In this document: positions 1 to 5,790 of the stretch, piece by piece
Numbering within the stretch: position 1 is the first letter of the stretch
How the letters are laid out: each line of letters begins with the position of its first letter
From: Pseudomonadota bacterium
GTDB taxonomy: Bacteria > Desulfobacterota > Desulfovibrionia > Desulfovibrionales > Desulfovibrionaceae
Assembly (NCBI GenBank): GCA_023426275.1
Contig: JAFABC010000122.1
Location: 1-5,790 of the forward strand
DNA length: 5,790 nucleotides
Reading direction: 5' to 3'
Notes under the pieces: model-generated
Databases searched by the model: none
The model's input: the letters and a program-made list of their open reading frames with translations, nothing else
Told to the model about the DNA's origin: nothing
Made by a program: the position numbers and the translations under genes

Positions 1-581
1 GGAGGGACCGGCCGGTCGGCCGGCTCTCCGGGGTCGCCCTCGGGCTTTTGGGACTGCTTTTGGTTCTTGGCTGTTCGTCCGCGGACGCGCCCGTCGGCTC
101 CGTGGGGGGGCTGCGTTTCGGCGCGGCCCGGCCTGCCGACTGCCAGCCCCTGCGCGTGCCCCTGCCGAGCGCCCTGGCGCGGACCCTGGTCTATTGCCGG
201 CGGCCCGGCCCCGAACCGGCCTACGCGGGCGCGTCCCTGGCCGATGCCGTGTGGGGCTTTTACGAGGACCGGTTTTTCGCCCTGTCGGCCACGGTGGCCG
301 CGCCCGGGCAGGCGGCGGCCTTGCGCAACGAGCTGACGCGGCGCTACGGCCGGCCCTATTGCCGCGATGCGCCCAAGCTGGCAGTCTGTCTCTGGCGCGC
401 CGGCGACGCGGACGCGGTGCTCGAGGTTCCGGCCGACGCCCCGGCCCGGTTCCTGTTGCGCCATCGCGAACTGGCCGCGCGCGTGGCCAAGGCTTCCGGA
501 GAAGCCGCGCCGGCGCCGGACGAACCGGCGGCGCCGACCGCCGCTCCGGACTTCCGGGAACGCAGGGACGCCCGCCCGTGA
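1..581 (+). CDS. Putative small lipoprotein, 5'-partial, unknown function
   Basis: I do not recognise this protein. The reading frame (phase from position 3) is open to the left edge and has no ATG or GTG there, so the true start probably lies outside the window; the first in-window start-like codon is TTG at 48, inside the hydrophobic stretch. The visible N-terminus has arginines, then an Ala/Leu/Gly/Val-rich core, then V-L-G-C (Cys codon 72-74) followed by Ser-Ser. This is a lipobox-type type II signal peptide, so an envelope lipoprotein is inferred. Counting from the TTG, the mature part has four more cysteines (residues 32, 50, 105, 114) that could form two disulfides, a short GGLRFG motif near 20-25, a W-G-F-Y-E-D-R-F segment at 69-76 and an L-x-x-x-L-T-R-R-Y-G-R-P segment near 92-103. 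The last 30 residues are Ala/Pro-rich and probably disordered. It ends 33 bp before rarA, suggesting co-transcription without proving shared function. Confidence 0.7.
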   Translation, partial: RDRPVGRLSGVALGLLGLLLVLGCSSADAPVGSVGGLRFGAARPADCQPLRVPLPSALARTLVYCRRPGPEPAYAGASLADAVWGFYEDRFFALSATVAAPGQAAALRNELTRRYGRPYCRDAPKLAVCLWRAGDADAVLEVPADAPARFLLRHRELAARVAKASGEAAPAPDEPAAPTAAPDFRERRDARP

Positions 582-614
582 CGCGGCCGTCCCGAACCGA
601 CGGCACAGGTTTGC

Positions 615-1841
615 ATGGACTTGCTTGGCAATGAGAAACGGCCGCTGGCCGAACGCATCCGGCCGGCGTCGTTGGCCGATTTCGTCGGCCAGACCCACGT
701 ACTTTCCCGTCTGACCACCATGCTCGGGGCCTCGCGCCTGCCGAGCCTGCTTCTTTTCGGGCCGCCGGGCTGCGGCAAATCAACCCTGGCCCTGATCCTG
801 GCCAAGGCCAGGGGCCGGCCCTACGTGCGGGTCAGCGCGCCGGAGGCCGGGCTTTCCGCCCTGCGGGAGCTTATAAAGGGCAAGGAAATCCTCATCCTCG
901 ACGAGCTGCACCGTTTTTCCAAGGCGCAGCAGGACTTTTTTTTGCCCCTGCTCGAAACCGGCGACATCGTGCTTCTGGCCACGACCACGGAAAATCCCTC
1001 CTTTTCCGTGACCCGCCAGCTGCTGTCCCGGCTGCACGTGCTGCGGCTGCGCCCGCTGTCCCACGACGAACTGCTCATCCTGGCCGAACGCGGGGCCAGG
1101 GAAGCCGGCATGGTGCTTTCCCGGGAAAGTTTGGACGCCATTGCCCTGCTGTCCTCGGGCGACGGCCGCACGCTGCTCAATCTCGTGGAATTCACCGCTG
1201 CCCTGCCCGAGCCCCAGCGCGAGGTCGAGGAACTCAGAAAACAGCTGCCCGAGGCCCTGGCCCGAGGCGACCGCGACGGCGACTCCCATTACGAACTGGC
1301 CTCGGCCATGATCAAATCCATCCGGGGCAGCGATCCCGACGCGGCCCTTTACTATCTGGCCTGCCTGCTCGAATCCGGCGAGGACCCGCGCTTTTGCTGC
1401 CGGCGTCTGATGATCTCCGCTTCCGAGGACGTCGGGCTGGCCGATCCCATGGCCCTGCCGCTGGCCGTGTCCGCCACCGAGGCCGTGGAGCGCATCGGCA
1501 TGCCCGAGGGCTTTATCCCCCTGGCCCAGACGGCCGTCTATCTGGCGCTCGCGCCAAAGAGCAACAGCACCTACGCCGCCTATCTGGCCGCCAAGAAGGA
1601 CATCATGCAGTCCGGGGTCAAGCCGGTGCCCCTGCACCTGCGCAACCCCTCGACGCGGCTGCAACGGGAGTGGGGCTTCGGCAAGGGGTACAAATATCCC
1701 CACGCCTACCCCGAGGCCTGGGTGGACCAGGAGTATCTGCCCGACGAACTGGCCGGCCGGCGCTTCTACACGGCCAAGGACCAGGGGCAGGAACCCCGGC
1801 TGGCCGCCCGGCTGGCCCGGTTGCGCCGGCGGCGCGAGTGA
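615..1841 (+). CDS. rarA: Replication-associated recombination protein A (RarA/MgsA), AAA+ ATPase
   Basis: This is a 408-residue AAA+ ATPase of the RarA/MgsA/WRNIP1 family, cytoplasmic proteins that act at stalled replication forks and, in studied members, form tetramers and interact with SSB. Visible motifs in order are Walker A GPPGCGKST (49-57), Walker B ILILDELHRF (92-101), F-S-K-A-Q-Q-D following it, sensor 1 ATTTENPSF (122-130), the arginine-finger region LLSRL (136-140) and sensor 2 GDGRTLLN (182-189). The family-specific C-terminal part contains KSIRGSDPDAALYYLA (234-249), SGEDPRF, ASEDVGLADP (269-278), APKSN (313-317) and VPLHLRNPSTRL (338-349). The protein is shorter than E. coli RarA (about 447 residues): roughly nine residues are missing between Walker A and Walker B, and the linker near 197-220 is reduced. 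ATG at 615 gives the expected N-terminus (the R-P-L-A-x-R-I-R-P segment), although only a weak AGG lies upstream (607-609). All catalytic motifs are present, so it should be functional. Confidence 0.97.
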   Translation: MDLLGNEKRPLAERIRPASLADFVGQTHVLSRLTTMLGASRLPSLLLFGPPGCGKSTLALILAKARGRPYVRVSAPEAGLSALRELIKGKEILILDELHRFSKAQQDFFLPLLETGDIVLLATTTENPSFSVTRQLLSRLHVLRLRPLSHDELLILAERGAREAGMVLSRESLDAIALLSSGDGRTLLNLVEFTAALPEPQREVEELRKQLPEALARGDRDGDSHYELASAMIKSIRGSDPDAALYYLACLLESGEDPRFCCRRLMISASEDVGLADPMALPLAVSATEAVERIGMPEGFIPLAQTAVYLALAPKSNSTYAAYLAAKKDIMQSGVKPVPLHLRNPSTRLQREWGFGKGYKYPHAYPEAWVDQEYLPDELAGRRFYTAKDQGQEPRLAARLARLRRRRE

Positions 1842-1945
1842 GGCGTCCCGGCGGCGTTTGCCGCGCCAGGGGACCGGATGGGCGCACATTGGGTCGCCGT
1901 GTCCCGGTCCGCCGGCGCTTCGGGGCAAATGTCGCCAGCCCCCTT

Positions 1946-1980
1946 GCTTGCCGGGACCGGGCAAAAAAGCTATTTTTTTC
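1946..1980 (+). terminator. Probable intrinsic terminator after rarA
   Basis: GCTT (1946-1949) can pair with AAGC (1967-1970), and GCC (1950-1952) with GGC (1960-1962). This leaves an AAAA bulge on the 3' side and a 7-nt loop. The stem is followed at once by TATTTTTTTC (1971-1980), a strong U-tract that stands out in this GC-rich background. It lies about 105 bp after the rarA stop, so it would end the rarA transcript. Because it also lies upstream of nadC, it could act as an attenuator if the nad promoter lies further upstream. The imperfect stem is the main weakness. Confidence 0.5.
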
Positions 1981-2114
1981 CCGGCGGCTTGGCGCGGGAG
2001 CGCCGGTCGCCGTTTTCGGAAAGTCCGCTGGCGCGAAAGCGCGCCCGGGCTTTCTCCCACCCGGTTCCGGCCCCGGCGACGGCAGTCTGTGGGGACGGAC
2101 CTAGCAGCGGACGC

Positions 2115-2119
2115 GGTGA
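2115..2119 (+). promoter_or_regulatory. Ribosome binding site of nadC
   Basis: GGTGA lies four bases before ATG 2124. It supports this start over the in-frame ATG at 1878, which has no good Shine-Dalgarno sequence. Confidence 0.5.
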
Positions 2120-2123
2120 ATCC

Positions 2124-3017
2124 ATGACCGACCCCCGTTTCGAGGCCTTTTTCGCCGGCCCGGCCCGGGAATTTCTCCTGCGGGCCATTGACCTGTCCCT
2201 GGACGAGGACGGGCCGGACCTGACTTCCCAGGCTGTCTTTTCGCCCGACGACCGGCTGGTCGCCCGCATCGTGGCCAAGCAGGACACGCTGGTGGCCGGG
2301 TTGCCCATCCTGCCCCTGGTGCTCGAACGCATGGGCGAGGCGGCGCACTGCCGGGTGCGCCTGCACGTCGCCGACGGCGACGCCGTGCCCGACCGGACGC
2401 TGGTGGCCGTCATCGACGGGCCGGCCGTGACGCTGCTGAAGGCCGAGCGGGTCATGCTCAATTTCCTGTGCCATCTCTCGGGCATCGCCAACCGGGTCGC
2501 CCAGGCCGTGGCCGCCCTGGCCGGGTCCAAAACCCGCCTGCTCGACACCCGCAAGACCTTGCCCGGACTGCGCTATCCCGAAAAATACGCGGTGCTGGTC
2601 GGCGGCGGCGTCAACCACCGCAAGAATCTGGCCGAAATGCTCATGTTCAAGGACAACCACATCGACCGGGCCGGGGGGATTCCCCAGGCCATGGCCGCCC
2701 TGCGCGCGGCCTATCGGGATCGGCCGGAGGCCATGCCGCCGGTTGAAATCGAATGCCGCACCCTGGCCGAGGTCGGGCAGGCCGTGGCCGAAAAGCCGGC
2801 CCGGATCATGCTCGACAACATGGACGCCGCGACCATGCGGCAGGCCCTGGCCCTGGTGCCCGCGGGCATCGAAACCGAAGTCAGCGGCGGGGTGGATCTG
2901 CCGGCCCTGGCTTCCATTGGCGCCCTGGGCGCGGATTTCGTGTCCGTGGGCCGCATCACCCATTCCGCGCCAAGCGCCGATTTCAGCATGCTGCTTGAGG
3001 AGACGCCCGCCCCATGA
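2124..3017 (+). CDS. nadC: Nicotinate-nucleotide pyrophosphorylase (quinolinate phosphoribosyltransferase, carboxylating)
   Basis: NadC converts quinolinate and PRPP to nicotinate mononucleotide, CO2 and pyrophosphate, the last step of the de novo branch of NAD synthesis, in the cytoplasm. The 297-residue length is normal for the family. Diagnostic segments are EDGPDLTS (28-35, where many members read GD.T), ERVMLNFLCHLSGIA (108-122), DTRKTLPGLR (141-150), VGGGVNHRKNL (159-169), KDNHI (176-180), EIE (208-210), MLDNM (229-233), SGGV (254-257) and D-F-V-S-V-G-R-I-T-H-S-A (271-282). Residues matching the known PRPP- and quinolinate-binding set of M. tuberculosis NadC appear conserved: R109, R143, K144, H165, R166, K176, E210 and D231. 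ATG 2124 is chosen because it gives the standard N-terminal helix and has GGTGA upstream. The stop overlaps the nadA start by 4 bp, indicating translational coupling within a nad operon. Nothing suggests damage. Confidence 0.97.
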   Translation: MTDPRFEAFFAGPAREFLLRAIDLSLDEDGPDLTSQAVFSPDDRLVARIVAKQDTLVAGLPILPLVLERMGEAAHCRVRLHVADGDAVPDRTLVAVIDGPAVTLLKAERVMLNFLCHLSGIANRVAQAVAALAGSKTRLLDTRKTLPGLRYPEKYAVLVGGGVNHRKNLAEMLMFKDNHIDRAGGIPQAMAALRAAYRDRPEAMPPVEIECRTLAEVGQAVAEKPARIMLDNMDAATMRQALALVPAGIETEVSGGVDLPALASIGALGADFVSVGRITHSAPSADFSMLLEETPAP

Positions 3018-4045
3018 ACGCATCCCTGACGGAAAAAATCACGGAATTTCGCCGCCAGCGTGGCGACACCCTGGCGATTCTGGCCCATCACTACCAGCGC
3101 GACGAGGTCGTGGCCCATGCCGACATCCTGGGTGATTCCCTGGAGCTCTCGCGCAAGGTGGCCGGGCTTTCGGCCCGGGACATCGTGTTTTGCGGCGTGT
3201 TTTTCATGGCCGAGACGGCGGCCATGCTGGCCAAGCCGGGGCAGCGGGTGCACATCCCGGCCCGGGACGCGGCCTGCGTCATGTCGGAAATGGCCCCGGC
3301 CCCGCTGGTGGCCCGGGTGCTCGACCGGCTGGCCGAAACCGGCCGCGACGTGCTGCCGCTGACCTATGTGAATTCCTCGGCCGCGGTCAAAGCCGTGGTC
3401 GGCGCGCGCGGCGGCTCGGTGTGCACCTCGGCCAATGCCGGCAAGATGCTGCGCTGGGCCCTCGACCAGGGGCGCGGCGTGCTCTTCCTGCCCGACAAGA
3501 TGCTGGGGCAAAATACCTGCGACGCCCTGGGCGTGCCGCCCGAAAAGCGCCACATTCTCGACATCCGGGGCGGCGGTTCGCACCTGGATCTCGATGCGGC
3601 GGCCCGGGCCGAGGTGCTCCTGTGGCCGGGGCAGTGCGTCATCCACTCGCGCTTCAAGGCCAAGGACATCGCCGCCGTGCGCGCGGCCCATCCCGAGGCC
3701 CGGGTGATCGTGCATCCCGAGTGCGCGCCCGAGACCGTGCGGGCGGCCGACGCGGCCGGCTCCACGTCCTTTATCATCAAGTACGTGACCGAGGCTCCGG
3801 TCGGGGCCGAAATCGTCATTGGTACGGAAATCAACCTCGTGTCCCGGCTGGCGCGGCGTTGGCAGGGTGAAAAGACCATCCGCCCGCTGTGCGTGTCCAG
3901 CTGCTCGAACATGGCCAAGGGCACCGAGGCGAATTTGTGGGCCACACTGACTTCCCTGGACACGGCGACGCCCGTGACCGTGCCCGAGGACGTGCGCGAA
4001 CCGGCCACGGCGGCCGTGTCGCGGATGCTTGCCATCTCGGCCTGA
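3014..4045 (+). CDS. nadA: Quinolinate synthase, [4Fe-4S] enzyme
   Basis: NadA condenses iminoaspartate (from NadB) with dihydroxyacetone phosphate to form quinolinate, using an oxygen-sensitive [4Fe-4S] cluster. The 343-residue protein shows the three-fold repeat pattern of the family: AHHYQRDEVVAHAD (24-37) with GDSLELS (40-46), FCGVFFMAETAAML (59-72), Y-V-N-S-S (118-122) with CTSANA (137-142), PDKMLG (160-165), WPGQCVIH (204-211), HPEC (234-237) and GST (249-251). The three cluster ligands are most likely C88, C208 and C297, the last in C-x-x-x-C-S-N-M (293-300). Substrate-site residues known from the family are present: H25, Y27, S42, Y118, N120, H211, H234, E236, S250 and T251. The start overlaps the nadC stop (ATGA). 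The best Shine-Dalgarno is TGAGGAG at 2996-3002 inside the nadC end, with a rather long 11-nt spacer, so coupling to nadC translation is likely. Confidence 0.98.
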   Translation: MNASLTEKITEFRRQRGDTLAILAHHYQRDEVVAHADILGDSLELSRKVAGLSARDIVFCGVFFMAETAAMLAKPGQRVHIPARDAACVMSEMAPAPLVARVLDRLAETGRDVLPLTYVNSSAAVKAVVGARGGSVCTSANAGKMLRWALDQGRGVLFLPDKMLGQNTCDALGVPPEKRHILDIRGGGSHLDLDAAARAEVLLWPGQCVIHSRFKAKDIAAVRAAHPEARVIVHPECAPETVRAADAAGSTSFIIKYVTEAPVGAEIVIGTEINLVSRLARRWQGEKTIRPLCVSSCSNMAKGTEANLWATLTSLDTATPVTVPEDVREPATAAVSRMLAISA

Positions 4046-4060
4046 CGCGGGCAACGAAGC

Positions 4061-4066
4061 GGGAGG
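4061..4066 (+). promoter_or_regulatory. Ribosome binding site of nadB
   Basis: GGGAGG lies between the nadA stop and nadB. The spacing is 4 nt to ATG 4071 and 7 nt to the adjacent in-frame GTG 4074. It rules out the further-upstream ATG at 4029, which lies inside nadA, and makes ATG 4083 (16-nt spacing) unlikely. Confidence 0.75.
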
Positions 4067-4070
4067 CTTC

Positions 4071-5654
4071 ATGGTGTATCGCATGCATGCCAACGCCCTG
4101 GTGGTGGGCTCGGGACTGGCCGGCCTCACGTCGGCCCTGATCCTGGCCGATCACGGGCTCGAAGTGATTTTGCTCACGTCCGGGGATGATCTCGACGACG
4201 GCAACAGCGCCCTGGCCCAGGGCGGCATCGTCTTTCGCGGTCCCGACGACTCGCCGCAACTGCTCGAACGCGACATGCTGACCTGTGGCTGGCGGCACAA
4301 TTCCGTTCGCGCCGTCAAATACCTGGCCAAACGCGGGCCGCAGGTGGTGCAGGAACTGCTCATCGACCGGCTGCACCTGCCGTTCGACCACAAGGAAAAC
4401 AGCGAGGAATGGCACCTGGGTAAGGAGGGCGCCCACAGCGTCGCCCGCATCCTGCACATGGCCGACCGGACCGGACGCGGCATCATGGAAGGGCTCATGG
4501 CTGCGGTCAAGGCCCATCCCGGCATCAAGATCCTGGCCCGGCGCACGGCCGTCGACCTGCTGACCTCCCATCACCACGCCACGCTGCTGGAGTTCAAATA
4601 CCAGCTGCTCAACCAGTGCCTGGGGGCCTACGTCTTAAACGAGGTCTCGGGGCAGGTGGAAACGATTCTGGCCGATTACACCGTGCTGGCCACGGGCGGC
4701 TGCGGGCGGCTGTTCCTGCACACCTCCAACACCCGGTCCTCCATCGGTTCGGCCCTGGCCATGGCCTCGCGTGCCTTCGTCAAGGTCATGAACGTGGAGT
4801 ACGTGCAGTTTCACCCGACCACGCTGTTTCACCGGGCCGAGCGACGGCTGCTCGTGACCGAGGCGCTTCGCGGCGAAGGGGCGCGGCTCGTCAACGATTC
4901 CGGCGAGCCGTTCATGCAGCGCTACGACCCCCGCGCCGATCTGGCGCCGCGCGACATCGTCACCCGGGCAATCCTGGCCGAGATGCTCAAGACCGACCAG
5001 GATTGCGTCTATCTGGACGTGGCCAACTACGTCAAAAACCTGGAGCAGCATTTTCCCACGGTCTACAAGGGCTGCCTCCAGCTCGGCATCGACATCACCA
5101 AGCAGCCCATTCCCGTGGTGCCGGCGGCCCACTATTTCTGCGGCGGCGTGCTGACCGACAACACCGGACGCACCACCCTGGAACGCCTCTACGCCGCGGG
5201 CGAGTGCGCCTGCACCGGCATTCACGGCGCCAACCGGCTGGCCAGCACCTCGCTGCTGGAATGTCTGCTGTGGGGCTACAGCGTCGGCCAGGACATCGGC
5301 AAGCGGGCCAGGCACAAGACCTCCGGCCTGGGCCGGCGGCTGGTGGACAGCATCCCCGACTGGGTGAGCCCCGGCTCCAACCGCAACGAGGACCCGGCGC
5401 TCATCGCCCAGGACTGGGCCACCATCCGCAACACCATGTGGAACTACGTGGGCATCAACCGGTCGAGTTCGCGGCTCAAGCGCGCCTTCGAGGACCTGCG
5501 CGAACTCAACAAGCACCTGCACGACTTCTACCGCGAAACCCCGATGTCCAAAGCCATTGTGGACCTGTTCCACGGCTGTCAGGCCGCCTACACCATCACC
5601 ATCGCGGCCATGCAGAACCGCCGGTCCCTCGGCTGTCATTATCGCGTGGATTAA
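4071..5654 (+). CDS. nadB: L-aspartate oxidase, FAD flavoprotein
   Basis: NadB oxidises L-aspartate to iminoaspartate, the substrate of NadA. It belongs to the succinate dehydrogenase/fumarate reductase flavoprotein family, and in anaerobes fumarate is the probable electron acceptor (known for E. coli NadB, inferred here). The 527-residue protein has the FAD dinucleotide fold GSGLAGL (13-19), SALAQGGI (46-53), KEGAHSVARILH (118-129), L-A-T-G-G (206-210), QFHPT (246-250), EALRGEGA (264-271), LAPRDIVTRA (291-300), VPAAHYFCGGV (350-360), GECACTGIHGANRLASTSLLEC (377-398) and a C-terminal helical domain beginning with I-R-N-T-M-W-N-Y-V-G-I (452-462). Active-site residues equivalent to E. coli E121, H244, R290, H351 and R386 appear conserved as E119, H248, R294, H354 and R389. 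Differences from the usual motifs: GDG is replaced by G-S-A (226-228), EGGHS by EGAHS, and the C-terminal ESRG by R-S-L-G (518-521), after which the protein stops early. Specificity for aspartate over succinate is supported by the adjacent nadA and nadC. Confidence 0.95.
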   Translation: MVYRMHANALVVGSGLAGLTSALILADHGLEVILLTSGDDLDDGNSALAQGGIVFRGPDDSPQLLERDMLTCGWRHNSVRAVKYLAKRGPQVVQELLIDRLHLPFDHKENSEEWHLGKEGAHSVARILHMADRTGRGIMEGLMAAVKAHPGIKILARRTAVDLLTSHHHATLLEFKYQLLNQCLGAYVLNEVSGQVETILADYTVLATGGCGRLFLHTSNTRSSIGSALAMASRAFVKVMNVEYVQFHPTTLFHRAERRLLVTEALRGEGARLVNDSGEPFMQRYDPRADLAPRDIVTRAILAEMLKTDQDCVYLDVANYVKNLEQHFPTVYKGCLQLGIDITKQPIPVVPAAHYFCGGVLTDNTGRTTLERLYAAGECACTGIHGANRLASTSLLECLLWGYSVGQDIGKRARHKTSGLGRRLVDSIPDWVSPGSNRNEDPALIAQDWATIRNTMWNYVGINRSSSRLKRAFEDLRELNKHLHDFYRETPMSKAIVDLFHGCQAAYTITIAAMQNRRSLGCHYRVD

Positions 5655-5682
5655 ACCGGGCAGGAGAAGACGCCTCCGGCGG

Positions 5683-5703
5683 CGGGGGGCATGATGCCCC
5701 CCG
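5683..5703 (+). terminator. G/C-run hairpin after nadB, probable operon terminator
   Basis: CGGGGGGCA (5683-5691) pairs perfectly with TGCCCCCCG (5695-5703) around a TGA loop, 28 bp after the nadB stop. No proper U-tract follows: a second C7 run (5706-5712) comes next, then only the weak T-rich stretch TTTCTTAT (5717-5724). The C7 run offers the G6 arm an alternative partner. The position at the end of the nad cluster supports a terminator or a 3'-end stabilising hairpin, and I cannot tell which. Confidence 0.5.
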
Positions 5704-5761
5704 GTCCCCCCCGAAGTTTCTTATGCGGCGCGAAGCGACGCTGGCGCACCTTGGCGGCGCA

Positions 5762-5790
5762 TTTCTTCCCTGGCCTTGCCAGGGAAGAAA
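5762..5790. repeat. Perfect 13-bp inverted repeat at the right edge
   Basis: TTTCTTCCCTGGC (5762-5774) and GCCAGGGAAGAAA (5778-5790) are exact reverse complements separated by CTT. The repeat reaches the last base of the window, so its full extent is unknown; the preceding GGCGGCGCA (5753-5761) would be the next part of the left arm if it continues. It could be a factor-independent terminator for this or the converging strand, or a dispersed intergenic palindrome. No U-tract can be seen within the window. Confidence 0.75.

Larger units (their letters stand above)
1842..2123. other. Non-coding gap between rarA and nadC with several inverted repeats
   Basis: The frame of nadC is open upstream to an ATG at 1878, but the implied extension is not credible coding: it runs through an A6/T7 tract and has no NadC-like sequence, and ATG 2124 already gives a normal-length NadC. 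The gap holds GGACCGG (1871-1877), its complement CCGGTCC (1904-1910) and a second GGACCGG (1954-1960). It also holds a probable terminator near 1946-1980, CCGGCG/CGCCGG (1981-1986/2001-2006) overlapping an alternative GGCGC-GGGA-GCGCC hairpin (1991-2004), and GGCGCG-AAAG-CGCGCC (2030-2045). I could not identify a convincing sigma-70 promoter, nor a recognisable NrtR, NiaR or NadR operator. Transcription of the nad genes probably starts in this gap, or reads through from rarA. Confidence 0.6.

Noticed and set aside
6..17. Perfect 12-bp palindrome GACCGGCCGGTC at the left edge
   Set aside because: It lies within the signal-peptide coding part of the lipoprotein gene and is made only of CCGG-type words, likely by chance in this GC-rich sequence.
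1944..1973. Possible sigma-70 promoter (TTGCTT with a downstream AT-rich stretch)
   Set aside because: At 17-bp spacing the -10 position reads AAGCTA, and the nearest alternative, AGCTAT, matches TATAAT at only two positions. The same bases are better explained as a terminator stem and U-tract.
1878..2123. In-frame N-terminal extension of nadC from ATG 1878
   Set aside because: The 82 extra residues have no NadC similarity and run through the A6/T7 tract and hairpins. NadC is of normal length from ATG 2124, which has a ribosome binding site.
780..3023. Very long antisense open frame (747 codons) on the - strand
   Set aside because: It runs opposite to rarA and nadC and across the intergenic gap. 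Its translation is Gly/Gln/His-rich with no recognisable domain, which is the usual shadow of GC-rich codon usage on the opposite strand.
2711..4129. Long antisense open frame (472 codons) opposite nadC, nadA and nadB
   Set aside because: Low-complexity Gly/His/Arg-rich translation with no motifs, fully opposite well-supported genes.
4635..5639. Antisense open frame (334 codons) opposite nadB
   Set aside because: Composition is that of a codon-bias shadow (Gly, Val, Ala, His, Gln), with no independent start signal.
5721..5763. Short - strand ATG frame of 13 codons ending near 5721
   Set aside because: Too short, no ribosome binding site, and it begins inside the base of the edge palindrome.

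Overview
The window looks like a piece of chromosome from a high-GC anaerobic deltaproteobacterium, most likely a sulfate reducer of the Desulfovibrionaceae. This is inferred from GC-saturated third codon positions, the style of the NadB protein and the G-run/C-run hairpin after the last gene. No rRNA or other definitive taxonomic marker is present. All recognisable genes lie on the + strand.

Layout: (1) positions 1-581 hold the 3' part of a small putative lipoprotein gene whose start lies off the left edge. (2) Positions 615-1841 encode RarA (MgsA), the AAA+ ATPase of stalled replication forks, 33 bp downstream of the lipoprotein gene and probably in the same transcript. (3) Positions 1842-2123 are a 282-bp non-coding gap holding a probable intrinsic terminator and several other inverted repeats. 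(4) Positions 2124-5654 are a compact nadC-nadA-nadB cluster: nadC and nadA overlap by 4 bp (ATGA), and nadB starts 25 bp after nadA. (5) Positions 5655-5790 are non-coding, with a G/C-run hairpin and a perfect 13-bp inverted repeat that ends exactly at the right edge.

The three nad genes encode the complete prokaryotic de novo route from L-aspartate to nicotinate mononucleotide. NadB (FAD) oxidises aspartate to iminoaspartate. NadA ([4Fe-4S]) condenses that unstable product with dihydroxyacetone phosphate to quinolinate. NadC adds phosphoribose from PRPP and decarboxylates. The gene order is the reverse of the pathway order.

I see no evidence of a mobile element, CRISPR array, RNA gene, defence system or new multi-gene system. 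The window is mostly ordinary housekeeping sequence. The points most worth a second look are the departures of NadB from family motifs, the alternative RNA pairings in the rarA-nadC gap, and the truncated palindrome at the right edge.
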